A stretch of DNA of 44,130 bases. Source: Mesotaenium endlicherianum (Eukaryota; Streptophyta; Zygnematophyceae; Zygnematales; Mesotaeniaceae). Positions 10,972 through 22,700 of the stretch are shown piece by piece (position 1 is the first letter of the stretch; each line of letters opens with the position of its first letter). Under the pieces are notes generated by a model. The model did no database searches, was not told where the DNA came from, and saw only the letters and a program-made list of their open reading frames with translations. Location of the stretch: assembly GCA_009602735.1 (NCBI GenBank), contig WELA01001451.1:118680-162809 (forward strand), in the 5' to 3' direction. The position numbers were made by a program, and so were the translations under genes.

Positions 10972-12450
10972 GAGGCTCCAGCTGGCGTCGGCGCAGGCCC
11001 TGAGGAGGGCAAGTGGCAGCCCGCGGATGCGCCGCCCCAAGACGGCCTGGGACAGGGCATGACCCCACATGAGACCGCTATGTGTCGTGCTCTCGAGCAC
11101 TGCCTCCGCCTTGGGCGCGAGGAGATGGAGGAGGGAGAAGAGGAGGCGGAGAGGCATGGAGAGGGTGGAGTGCCACGTGGCTTCAAGGAGGGGCGGAATT
11201 CACGGGCAAACTGGGTGCCCCTGGGCAGGAGCAGGAAAAGGAAGTGCAATTGCACGAGGGAGAGGAGGAGGGGGGAGGGGAGGCAGCTCGAGACAGAAGA
11301 TGAGATGGAGATGGATAGCGCACCTGGAGGCCGTCAGCAGGGAGCCAAGAACAGGTGCAGCAGGCTCAAGCTGGAGTTGGAGCGGGAGCGGCAGCGGCAG
11401 CAGAATTGGGGCGCGTCTGTCCTTGCTGGGCCGTCTCAACCTGTCACGTCGGCGACGGCCAACGTCGGGTGCAACTTGCCGGTCAGGTTCTACTTTGAGA
11501 ACGTGCGCTGCACGCCCAACGTGTGGGAGGTCATGAGCCGACACCTGTTCAATATTCTGCCGGAGTTCTTCGACAGCTGCCAAGTGTCGTCCGCCTGCAG
11601 AGATCGGATGTATATTCATAACCTTCCGACGGAGGTGAGGGTCCACCCCAACCTCCCGATGGACAAGGACGAACTTGAAGCAGACCCGCAGCCCCCAGAG
11701 ACGAACATGAGGCAGGCAATGCCCTACGTTCTCTGGCCCGCCTGGGACCGGCGCATGCAGGTGAATTGTATTCACACCCGCAGGGCGCCCAATACGGTGC
11801 TGGAGGATGTGAGCGAGGCTGCAGGGCTCCTGGACTCGCGGCTGGGGTCAGGGGGGGAGCCGGCGGCCAAGGCGCTGTAAAAGGCTGTGATGAAAAACCT
11901 CAGGTACTGGAACATTGTGTGGCGGGTGCGCTACCAGGCGTCGGCGCTGGAGCCTGAAGAGTTGGAGTTCCTCATGGGCTACGCCCGGGGGCACACCGAG
12001 GAAATGCCCAGTCAGGCGGCGCGTCAGCAGGCCATTGGGAGAGCTTTAAGCATCCCGGCAGTCGCGTACCATTTCAGCGTGCTGAGAGGGTCCTTTTCTG
12101 ATGGCATCCGGCTTCTGGCGCCGTTTGCGGGCGTAGGTGGCGCCTCTGTGGCGCTCCACGCGGCCGGCGTGAGGCTCAGGGTGGTGGTCTCCATTGAGAA
12201 GGAGAAGGCCTGCCGGGAGGTTGAGTGGCGGTGGTGGAAGAGGACGAAGAAGACAGGCGCGCTTGTGCAGCTGGAGGATGTGACTCAGGTGGACAGAGTG
12301 AAGCTGAAAGCCCTTGTGAGAAATTATGGCCCGTTTGACCTCATCGCGGGGGGGAGCCCCTGCGGGAACTTCTCGGGGCTGAACTTCCAGCCGGCCGACA
12401 AGGCAACGGGCAAGTTTGGGCTGGTCGGCGAGGGAGGCAGGCTTCTTTGA
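10972..12450 (+). pseudogene. Left copy catalytic exon, with nonsense codon and frameshift
   Basis: The acceptor cag ends at 10971 and the exon opens EAPAGVGAG. After a charged, Arg/Lys- and Glu-rich region comes motif VI (FYFENVR, about 11487), then the block ending IHNLP. An in-frame TAA follows at 11878. The same frame then continues with RYWNIVW, motif I (LLAPFAGVGG, 12112-12141) and motif IV (GGSPCGNFSG, PC codons about 12357-12363). After GEGGRL, two bases are missing relative to the right copy. A shifted frame would read FEFSRIVREVCALQGGLRD and stop at a TAG around 12503. The motif order VI-X before I-V is the hallmark of DRM enzymes. A product ending at the TAA would lack the S-adenosylmethionine-binding motif and the catalytic cysteine. 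Confidence 0.88.
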
Positions 12451-14376
12451 GTTCTCACGCATTGTGCGGGAAGTTTGCGCGCTTCAAGGTGGCCTCCGGG
12501 ACTAGATGAAGGCCATGTTATGGCGGGGCAGCAGGGTGACACGCCCCTCCTTGTACACTATCTTGTTCTTTTTGTCTTTCAGACAAGTAGCTCGGCGTAA
12601 GTAGAGGTTTGTGCTTATGTGTACTATGTTATGTTTTTTCCCCTTTCCCTTTCTTTTTGGTTACTATCGAGGTTCTATAATGACGTTCGTATCGTCTTAT
12701 AGTGTACGTTTGCCTAGTAGTATCCACGTGTAGGCTTGGTGATTTTGTGCATATAAGAACCTCAGAACGTATGCATAGAGACTTAGAACTATGTGCAGAA
12801 GGTATATACAGGGTGTAGAGAGAGCCGTTATTTGACTCTGTCCTAATATCAGTGAGGTACAAAGACCCATTAGTTCACTAGTGGAAGGGAGGTGTGCCTA
12901 GTTATGGGACATACATGGTGTGAATAATACATATTTACGTATATACATATACACATATGCACACATGCGTATCACAGCTACAGTAGATACAAGCCGGCGA
13001 CTCCAAGCTTTTTGAAAATCTTGAATCATCGAGAGAAATTGGATGTGAATGATTGTGGAGTAGTGGTTCTTCATATCATTACTATCAAGCTTGAGAATAG
13101 TCGCAAGTTGTTCTCTTTCCTCTCTTTTTCTTTTTGCAACTATGTTGTACAAGCGGGGTATGTCAATGCATGCTCACATGGCTGCAGATCATATGAATAA
13201 ATGGGGAAATGTGAGCGTGATGTTTTTCCTTCATGTTGGGCCGGAAAAGAATGTTCTATTACATAATGAAATAGGCCCCTGCAATGTTTGACTTAATGTT
13301 GTAGACTAGCCGTAGCATACACATTTACCTGTATGGTTGGTCAAAGTGTGCACATGCATGCATTTTATATATTTGCCTGCACTCTGACCTTGCTCTAGCT
13401 CACTTAAATCCTTATCGAGTGAAGTGTGGTACTGAGCTGCCCATATGCCAGCGTTAGTTGTATGAAAATTCTCAAGCTTATACGCATTTTTTCACAAATA
13501 TAAGCAGCCAAAAGGCATCAAATCTTCATACAGGTTTAAAACTTTAAAAAAGCACACTCTTGAAGAACACAAGTGCCCATCATACTGTATACTGCACAAA
13601 TCTGTTCTGTCCTACTCCTGAAGGTTTGGAAGCGGCAAATGAACGTTCAGCTAGTGCCGTGCATAAGGCACCTGGTTATTCTTTGAAGCGTGTAAAGCTA
13701 GACCAGAGGGAAGCACAGTAGAATGGATGCCCTTGCGCTCACAGCTCTTGATTGCCAAGCGCCAACAAATTGATGCCACAAGCAATGGTCATCACCGGTG
13801 CGCCTGCGTCACTATAGCGATTGGTGGCTCACTAAGCAGCAACGTCAAGGGTTTGAGAGCATTGCAGCAGAGCGAGTGAAAGGTGGACGACTTGTACGCA
13901 CTAGAGCTCTTACTTTTTGCCAAGCAGCTCGGTTCTGCTCGTGGACAATGACACGACAACCGAGGGCCTTTAGACCGATGAAGCTCAAGAGTCAAATATG
14001 ACACCTGAGCTCTTGAGGTGGAAGGGCACGCTTTGGTCTCTTGTGGCTTGCACTTGGTTCTCTGCTTCTAGTGGCCCCGGCCTAGAAGTGGTTGCTGTCA
14101 CAATCTGGGCCGACAATGTGTTCTTTCTACTCCACAAAGAATACACACGCACAAAAATGTCGAAGTAAGTGTTCCACTGCCCATGGACCTTTCTGTACAC
14201 CTGTGACCTATCACACCGACCCTATATATGTACAAACTATACCTGGCCACTTAGTGTAGTTTGGCCAGGTTCAAACCTCCATATGCATCCTTGAAGCCAG
14301 CTTCGTAAGATAGAGACGGTAAGTAGACAGACCCCACGCTTCCGAAATGGGCCTACGTCTCGCATCTCGCTCTCTT
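12451..14376. other. Spacer between the two tail-to-tail DRM copies
   Basis: AT-richer than the arms. The 3' ends of both methyltransferase copies point into it, so their terminators or poly(A) sites should lie here. No open frame looks like a gene: the longest on either strand are under 90 codons and low in complexity. It separates the two inverted-repeat arms and would form the loop of any arm-to-arm foldback. Confidence 0.6.
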
Positions 14377-15984
14377 CTAGCGCAGCACACCGCTCTGCAG
14401 CATGCACACATGTTGCACAATCCGCGAAAACTCGTAGAACAGCTTGCCCCCGTCGCCCGTCAGCCCAGACTTGCCCCTGCTCTTGTTGGCCACCGGCTGG
14501 AAGTTCAACCCCGAAAAATTCCCGCAGGGGCTCCCGCCCGCGATGAGGTCAAACGGGCCGTACTCCTTCACAAGCGCGTCCAGCTGCCGGGTGTCGACCC
14601 CGTTCACATCCTCCAGCTGCAGAAGCGCGCCCGTCTGCCCCGTCCTCTCCCACCAGCACTTCTCCACCTCTCGGCAGGCCCTCTCCTTCTCGATGGAGAC
14701 CACCGCCCGGAGCCTCATGCCGGCCGCGTGGAGCGCCACGGAGGCGCCACCTATGCCTGCAAATGGCGCCAGCAGGCAGACGCCGTCGGGAAAGAAATCT
14801 CTCAGCACGCTGAAATGGAACGCGACTGTTGGGATGCTGAAAGCGTTCCCGATGGCCCGCAGCCGCGCCGCCCGGTCGGGGATGCCCCGCGTGTGGCCCC
14901 GGGGATAGCCCATGAGCGCCTCCATCTCCTCGGGCTCCAGCGCCGACAACTGGCACGGCCCCGACCACACGATGTTCCAGTACCTGAGGTTTTCTATCAC
15001 CGCCTCCCTCAGCTCCGTGGGCCCTGGCTCGATCCCCCACGCGCGCTCCAGCTCCCGCCCCGTCCCCGCCCCTGCCCTTGCCATTACCCCTGCCCCTGCT
15101 CCATCTCCTGCTCTCGCGCCTGCCCCTGCACCCACGCCTGCGCCCAGTAGCTTGACAGCCTCGTTTACACGCTCCAGGACAATATTGGCGGCTCTTTTGG
15201 TGTGGATGCAGTTCAGCTGCTCGCGGCTGTCCCAAGTGGGCCAGAAGGGCGCCAGGTGCGGCAGTGCCTCCCTTATGGTGGTCTTTGGGGGCTGCGGGTG
15301 GGCCCGCCCCTCGCGCAAGAGGTTGTGGATGTAGATGCGGTCCCTGCGGGCGGCCGACACCTGGCAGCTGTTGAATAGCTCCGGCTTGACCCCGAACAGC
15401 TGGCGGCTCATGGACTCCCGCTCGGCAGCCGACAAGCGCACGTTCTCAAAGTAGAATCGGACGGGCAAGCTGCTCCCAAAGCGGGCCGACGATGTGGCGG
15501 GCTGGGAGGGCACCGGGGGCGCAGGCACCCCCCGGCAATAACGCCGCTGCTGCTCCAGTTCATACGTCAGCCTGCTGCAACGGTTCCTGCAGCCCAGCAG
15601 CCGGTCCTGTGGCGCGCTATCCATCCCCGCCTCCTCCTCTGCCGTGAGAAACCCCCCCCTATCCCACTCCTTCTCCCACCCACATTCGCTCACCCATTCC
15701 CTCTCCCTCTCCCTTTTCCTCTCCCGCTTTTTGCTCCCGCCAAGTGGCACCGAGCCTGCCCGCCGCTTGCTCCCCTCCTTGAAGCCACGTGGCGGTGGCT
15801 CTTCCCCCTCCCGCCCCTCCTCCTCCGACTTGTCGTTCTCACGCAGAAGGCACTGCCTGAGGGAGCGGCACAGGTTGGCCTCGTGCGCGCTCATGCCCCT
15901 CCCCAGCCCGCCTTGTGGCGGCACATTGTCGGCAGGCGGCCACCTGGCGCCTTCCTGGCTCGCACCGGCTCCCATTGCAGCCTC
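14377..15984 (-). CDS. Right copy exon 9: charged linker and complete DRM catalytic domain
   Basis: A single 1608-base exon ends at TAG (14379-14377) and encodes 535 residues. It opens EAAMGAGAS after a cag acceptor. Residues 1 to about 170 are charged, with a Lys/Arg-Glu run (KKRERKRERERE) that could serve as a nuclear localisation signal. Motif VI FYFENVR lies near residue 177, then NSCQVSAARRDRIYIHNL. A Gly/Ala-rich spacer (GAGAGARAGDGAGAG) follows, then RYWNIVW. Motif I LLAPFAGIGGASVALHAAG is near residue 406, motif II VVSIEKE follows, and motif IV GGSPCGNFSG with the catalytic Cys is near 483. The end LFYEFSRIV corresponds to motif V. Remembered plant DRM2 shares these blocks in this order. 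No ADD or PWWP domain is seen. Confidence 0.92.
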   Translation of the reverse strand, partial: EAAMGAGASQEGARWPPADNVPPQGGLGRGMSAHEANLCRSLRQCLLRENDKSEEEGREGEEPPPRGFKEGSKRRAGSVPLGGSKKRERKREREREWVSECGWEKEWDRGGFLTAEEEAGMDSAPQDRLLGCRNRCSRLTYELEQQRRYCRGVPAPPVPSQPATSSARFGSSLPVRFYFENVRLSAAERESMSRQLFGVKPELFNSCQVSAARRDRIYIHNLLREGRAHPQPPKTTIREALPHLAPFWPTWDSREQLNCIHTKRAANIVLERVNEAVKLLGAGVGAGAGARAGDGAGAGVMARAGAGTGRELERAWGIEPGPTELREAVIENLRYWNIVWSGPCQLSALEPEEMEALMGYPRGHTRGIPDRAARLRAIGNAFSIPTVAFHFSVLRDFFPDGVCLLAPFAGIGGASVALHAAGMRLRAVVSIEKERACREVEKCWWERTGQTGALLQLEDVNGVDTRQLDALVKEYGPFDLIAGGSPCGNFSGLNFQPVANKSRGKSGLTGDGGKLFYEFSRIVQHVCMLQSGVLR

Positions 15985-18900
15985 CTGCACGTGCAATAAG
16001 TAACACAGTTTGTGAGAATGTACACGTGCAACTCCCTCTTCCTATTTTTCTTGTATATCTATTGCTGGCTTAAGCCAATTTTGGCAGCCATGAAGTCATA
16101 TTGAGTATGTCCTGGCCCCTGCAGCTTTAAGCTGGTGATTAACTGGAGCTGACTAAATTGAGGAAAAAAAAACGGACACCTGTGAGGCGTGAGGAGAAGT
16201 GCAGAAGGTAGAGACCATATTTTAGAAAGCACGGAGTCCTGCAAGTGCTGCTAGCAAGTATATTTCGACTGCTACACATCCAGGAGATTGATTGGCAAGA
16301 GGGAGGCGGTAGAGTGTATACATTCCAATGGGACGTATTCATTTCTGTCAAGAGTTTAGGAACTATGTATCCCAAATGGCACTGATGCACACAACACATA
16401 TAGAGACACAATGTGTACATTTGTGTGCCCACGCAGAGCTGCAACCTTTACTTTTGCTGCAAGGGAGCTCCATGACGATATGGCAACGCAACTGCTGCCA
16501 GGACTTGTTTTCAACAGGGTGAACATAAACACTCGACACAATGCATGTCTGCTGTTACTAAGCTACACCATGAAGAAGAAGTGTCAAAATGTCTCCAGCA
16601 AAAGGAAGGCCACTGTGCAACATCTGAGCAACAGCACGTGCAACAGACGCACATAGCAATGCCCCCGTCAGACACACACACACACACACCTGCGCGCACA
16701 CACACACGCACACACACGCGCACACACAGACACACGCACGCGCGCCCGGAGGGAGAGAGCAACTGTACTTGAGCAGGTCGAAGGGGCACATCCTGGGGGT
16801 CGAGCTTGTCCAGGCCCCACGCGAGCAACTCCTCGAAGCTCCACCCCCCTGCAGCAGCACCAGGCATACACGCACACACGCGCACCCGCGCACACACGCA
16901 CAAGCGCACGCACGCACACGCGCACACGGGAACGCGCGCACATGCACACGCACGCACGAGGCGCACCACTCACAACTCCGAGGCAGACAACAAGGGGCAG
17001 AGGCTGCCAGAGTACATCCTGCCGGCCGGCGAGCTGGTAGGACTCAAAGCTGGGGACACTCACAAGTACGGAAAAGAGAACCAGACAGACAGTACATGGC
17101 GCACACCCGTAACAGCGCGCAGAGCGTGCAAGGCGTCAACCAGTACGAATCTACCCTGGCAGAGGACTGCCGGGAGCTCTGGTTCAGTGAGAAGGAAATC
17201 GGCGGGGGTGTCGGGGGCGGGAAAACGGTCCATTTTTGGGGTCGGGGAGGGCCCGAAGGGCAGATTTCTGCCCCTCTGGCCTATAAGTGCTTTTTTGCAA
17301 GGTGTAAAGATTTGGTCCCTTTGGCATAGGATGACCATGGCCCAGAAAAGACCACCCCACTGCGGCCCCAAGGGACCGGCTCGTGAGGGGGCAGTTGAGG
17401 AAGACTCCCACGTCCCTAGGCGCACACGCGGGGGAGCGGGGGAGCACACGAAGTGATCCTAGAGCCTCTCAGGGAGCCGCAGCCAGGACTCAGGAGCGCA
17501 CTTGTGGCGCTGACCCCGACGCCGCGTGAGGCGTTGGCGACGACGTCACAATCAGATGGGCAGCTGTGCTTGCACTCGATGGCAGTCGCAGCCAGCCGGC
17601 TGGCCGCTCGGCGCGCGCTCGACCGGTCTCCCACTCGCTGGCCAGCCTTTAGAAGCGCAACAAGTGCAGGGAGTCTCAGGGGCAAGGAGTTGCCATCACT
17701 GCACTTTTCGAGCGGGCTGCAAACTCCCTTTGTAGTTTCTGGCCATGCCCCCTCCAGCAACAGGAGTGGACACGCTCGGGAGCGCACGCAAAGAAAGTGC
17801 AGCAGCCGCGGCAGCAGCAGCAGCAGCAGCAGCAGCAGGACCCTGCAGACGCAGATGAGCCCACATGTCATATCAGGAAGGGGACAGGTTTCAAGATCTC
17901 CGGTGGGTTGCGTACTCTTCAGGCGAGCTGCGCATTTGGGCGCGATCCAATCGCAGACGGCGGAGGCGTAGCCCATGTCCTCAAACAGGTCCCGGAACTT
18001 GGCTCCCGCCGTCGTCTCGCCAGGTGGCACGTCCTCCTGACAGGAGGCGCCACGAGGCTGTGCTGTCTCGTCGTGTGGCTCCACCTCCTCTTCCTGACAG
18101 GTGGCAGCACGGGTCTCTGCTGCCTCGCCCAGTGGTAACCCCTCCTGACACGTGGCAGGAGGAGGCCTATTTGAGGCGCTGGTAGACTGGCCTGCAACAC
18201 TCAATGCGCGCACGCACAAAAGACGCAAGACGGAGCTTGCGCACATATTTCATCTTGAGCTAATCGCATGCGAAGAGGGAGACACACTTTATGGGTTTCT
18301 TTGAAGAGTACAGTTTGTTCAGATAGTATAACTTTTTCAAGATGAATAACGATGGAGAAGTACTCGCTGGTGGTGCTATTTCTGCCCATGCCGCAATCAA
18401 CTCGGAGCTACACGGAGATAACAGATTCGTTTGATATATAAACAAACAAACGGGTCAATATGCGCGCACAACAGAACAAAATGTAACTCCTCCCTCTACA
18501 TACATTTGAGCTTTTATGCTTACGCATGTCTTTTAAATGCACGCAATCTCGCGACAGATTCTATGTGACCACATGCCCTGCATGAACCAGCAGCCTCGAT
18601 GGAGACTCACGCCCTCTCTTTCCTCCTGCTCCTTGTTGCAAAATTTTTGCAACTGGTATCCCTGCCAGTCAAGAGTGGGTGCGACCACAAAAGGGCAGCC
18701 CCAGCGGTGTCCTATAGTGATCTAAGGCCTGTCCCTTGTTGCAGTAGCAGAGGCAGGAGCAGGGGCAGGAGCAGGAGCAGGAGGAGGAGCAGGACGAGGA
18801 AGCAGGAGGAGGAGCAGGAAGAGGAGGAGCAGGAGGAGGAGGAGGAGAAGCAAGAGGAGCAGGAGGAGAGCGCAGGGGGGAGAAAGAGGGGCGAGGAGGA

Positions 18901-19685
18901 GGGGGGGGGGAGCGGAGGAGTGGGTGAATACAAGTGACGTGCGACTCGAGGAGCGTGGGAGGCGTCGACGCCGGCCCGGCCCCAGCGTTTGTATGGCGCA
19001 CACGCCGGCCCCCAACCCCACTTGCACTCGCACTCGCACTCGCAACGCCACCCCCATCGCCTGCCGCGGCTGTGCCACCTGGCGGCGCACCCTGCACACC
19101 CTCCTACGGAAGGCAAAGCACTGCTGATTATGAGACATATCTATTCATGTTCGCATTTGTCCGTCTTGTTGGTCTGGGAAGCAAAGGCGGCCTACTGGCA
19201 AAGAGCATCAGATTTTTTAACCTCGCAACAGTTTCAGAGTTAGTGGATGCATCATGAGAGTAGCACCCCCTGTTTCCATCACCGTAGTGTCTTAGTCTGG
19301 AGCCCATACGAGGGAAGTGTTCAAGCAGGCGCGTGAAATGTGTCCCTTGTTAATGCTGTCAACCTATACTACGTTCATTTTCCAACCGGCCGTTCCAATC
19401 GAAACTGACTTCAAAGGGCGACGGGTAAATGCACGCGGAGCACTAGTTGCATCAAACCCAAGTGAAAGCAGACATCCAAAGCTACGGGCGAGGTGTTGAG
19501 CATCAAATTAAGAGGCTAATAATAAAGATCGCACGGAGCTTGCGCCGCTCCCAAAGGAGAGACGAGCACTCTCGAAAGATTGACACTGCCAGAAGAAAAC
19601 TGCCGCAACAAATCTCGGATGTGTAAATCCGTTGCAAGGCAGGCACACACGACGATGCCCCAGCAACACGCGCACACACATACGC

Positions 19686-19738
<53 letters not shown>

Positions 19739-22700
19739 AGCACACGCACACAAGAGGGGGAGAGGGACTGTACTTGAGCAGGGTGATCGGGATTGGGCAC
19801 ACTGGGGGGATCGCGGCTGATCTCATCCAGGCCCCATTCGAGCCATTCCTCAAAGCTATGCCCCTCCGCTGCAGCCCACACGCACGCACGACACGCAACA
19901 GTCACGAGGCAGACAAGCACCCGAGGAGGGGGGGGGGGAGGGACTTCCAAAATGCACCCTACTGCCTGGCTGGCTGGCTGGCCGGCTGGTTGGCCGGCTG
20001 GTTGGTACTAGGAGTAGGGGTAGGAATGCAGATGAAAGAAGGGAAAGAAGAACAACAAGCAACGCCACACACCCGGCACAGCGCGCACACTCTGAAGCAC
20101 TAGCTGCCAGAGCACAAAGACATGCACGCCACGCTGCAGCGCCGCCTAGAAGCTCCGCCTCGTGCCACCAGGCAGCAGGCAGCAGCCCAAAAAGGACACT
20201 GGAATGAGCACCCTTAGACCAATAGCGCGTGCGCACACCAACGAATTGCTGCCATCTGCCTGACTACCCCACCAGGCAGCAGGCAGCAGCCTGCCGGCAA
20301 CAAACACGAGGCTACTTCCTGCCCAACGCGCCCGACGCGCATGCAGCAGGTGCCGGCTGGCTGCATGAGACGGCGCCACCTGGCAGCAGCCAGCAGCCCG
20401 CGACGACTACGTGGGGAAAAACATAGGGCTGGAGCAGGCTGGAGCTGCCCCAAAAGCGCACGACGAGCGCGCAGCTTGAGCCGCCTGGCTAAATGATCCT
20501 CTGGGCGATGTCCTCCAGCTGGCAGCAACAACAGGCGTGAGCACGCGCAGAGCTGAGCACGCCAAATGTGCACCAGGAGCTGCCAGGAGCTGCCAGGAGC
20601 TGCAGCAGCCCAACTTGGTGCGCTGCAGATGAGCTCATGTGGCACGTCGGGATGGAGACAGGTGTCTGCACGTAGAGACCTCTGGTTGGCCACCACGTAC
20701 TCATCAGGCGAGCTGCACATTGGCGCGCCACCTGCTGACAGATGGCGACGTCGAAGCCCATGGTGCGGAACTGGTCTTGAAACTTGACCACCGTCGTCGC
20801 CGTCATCGTCTCGCCAGCAGGCACCGCCTCCTGACAGTCAGCCGCACGATGCTGAGTCCATGTCATGCCAGGCGGCACCTCCTCCAGACATGTGGCGGCA
20901 GGAGGCTGCGTGGCCTCGCCATGTGGCACTCCTTCCCCCTGAGGGGAAGCAGCAGGAGGCCTGGTTGATGCGTCGGTCAAATCGCCTGCATCATACTCGA
21001 CAGGTGGGCAGAAAAGGTTCGGAACGTGTGCACTTGCATGCCATCTTAAGCTGCAAATTGGCACGCAATTATCTTTTCTTTCAGACGTGCCAGCACAGTT
21101 TTTTTCATGGAATAATTATTGGACTAGATGGCTCCGTTCGCTCTTTAATACAATTCCTACAAAGGAATATGGATGTCGCTTGCTTTGATGTCGAGGACTT
21201 CTCATGATAACTCAGGGGTGGAAGATGAGGGGAGAAGTTGCCACCCATCTCAAGCAGCAAATGGATGTCCACCTGTGCATTTAAATACATGTAGACGAGT
21301 AGAGTGCTTTGCTAAAGCTCAAAATTTCCAGGAACGTGTGCAATATATGCCATACGGTTACATGTACACACAAACTCTCGATCTATGCATGCACGCTAAA
21401 TTACAAATATATTCAGTCTTATGCACACATCACGTGCACACGCTAGCACATCACAACCTCACATATGCCGGCTTCCTCAACGCACGCACACTCCCTCCCC
21501 CCCTTCCACGTTCCTGCTGGGTCTCCTCACCTCTGCCAGTGCACGCCAGCCAGACTGAGCATGCCAGTCCGCAGCACCAGGGCAGCCCCTTGAAGAATAG
21601 CAGGCATTGGTCGATTCCAACAATGAAGCAGCAGGAGGCGTGTAGGAGAGGAAGTGGGGAGGAGGGAGCAGATAGTCATACAAGTGATGGGCACCTCCTG
21701 AAATGCAGGAGCCGAAAACGCTGATCTGCACTCAGCGCGGTGGGCCCCCCCACCCTCACCCCCGCCCNNNNNNNNNNNNNNNNNNNNNNNNNNNNNNNNN
21801 NNNNNNNNNNNNNNNNNNNNNNNNNNNNNNNNNNNNNNNNNNNNNNNNNNNNNNNNNNNNNNNNNNNNNNNNNNNNNNNNNNNNNNNNNNNNNNNNNNNN
21901 NNNNNNNNNNNNNNNNNNNNNNNNNNNNNNNNNNNNNNNNNNNNNNNNNNNNNNNNNNNNNNNNNNNNNNNNNNNNNNNNNNNNNNNNNNNNNNNNNNNN
22001 NNNNNNNNNNNNNNNNNNNNNNNNNNNNNNNNNNNNNNNNNNNNNNNNNNNNNNNNNNNNNNNNNNNNNNNNNNNNNNNNNNNNNNNNNNNNNNNNNNNN
22101 NNNNNNNNNNNNNNNNNNNNNNNNNNNNNNNNNNNNNNNNCCGCCCCCGCCCCCGCCCTCATTTCCACCACCGCTCCCATCTCCAGGCTCATTGGCTGTT
22201 GTGATTGTGCCACCTGGCAGAGCCTCCTGTACATCATGTCAAAGAGAGCAACATCTCCATGTATGTGTGTATGCCAGGTTTCCTCTGCTGTCTATCTGAC
22301 TTTCTAGGTCAGTCCGTTGCCTCGAACCCAAAACTCTGAACTTGTAACTTTTAAGCGATTCAAGCAGAAGAGAGAAGGAGGTCCGCCTGGTCCTTCTCTG
22401 GCTGTCGAGTTGCAGTCCCAAACGTTAACTTCAGTCTGTCGCCGCGTACTCTCAAGCTCTCTTGTAAAAAGGAGGCGTGTGGATGCAACTCTGAATAGAA
22501 ACGCATTCGATTTTGGATAGACGCGCAAAGCTGGAGGAGGAGGTATGGGCATAGAAGCAAAGGCTGCCTGGAGTGCTTGCGATGGTCTGATCCAAAAATT
22601 ACTCTATACCAATGATCAGCCATAGCGCCAGTCAAAGAAGGAGAAAAAGCAAACGACAAACTCAGCAACACGCAATCAGATAAGGAGAGGGGTAGGATAC

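Larger units (their letters stand above)
5298..12450 (+). pseudogene. DRM: Left-arm DRM-type DNA methyltransferase copy, disrupted
   Basis: This is a multi-exon copy of a plant DRM (DNMT3-class) de novo cytosine methyltransferase. Exons read from frame and splice sites: 5298-5415, 5705-5850, 6676-6960, 7867-7961, 8718-8877, 9308-9514, 10221-10300 and 10972-12450. They match exons 1, 2 and 4-9 of the right copy in order, phase and almost always length. Three lesions are visible. (1) Exon 3 is absent: introns 2 and 3 of the right copy align to either side of about 6160-6185 here, and joining exon 2 (phase 0) to exon 4 (phase 1) gives an immediate TGA. (2) TAA at 11878-11880 interrupts the catalytic exon, with homology resuming in the same frame. 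(3) A 2-base deficit near 12440 shifts the frame before the motif V region. Assembly error is possible for single lesions, but three together favour a pseudogene. Skipping from exon 2 to exon 6 (both phase 0) would restore the N-terminal frame. Confidence 0.85.

Noticed and set aside
11878..11880. Reassigned stop codon (TAA as sense), as in some ulvophyte algae
   Set aside because: The zinc-finger and channel genes end at TAA at the expected place, and the left copy has two further lesions, so ordinary pseudogenisation is simpler.
14347..15150. 267-codon plus-strand frame opposite the methyltransferase
   Set aside because: It is antisense to the catalytic exon, GC-rich and Pro/Arg-biased, with no motif. 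It is a shadow frame.
10972..15984. Bacterial restriction-modification methyltransferase or contamination
   Set aside because: The rearranged motif order, spliced UBA exons and sequence blocks fit plant DRM enzymes, not bacterial M.C5 enzymes.
21527..22299. Frames running through the n gap
   Set aside because: The n stretch is translated as unknown residues, so these frames have no evidential value across the gap.
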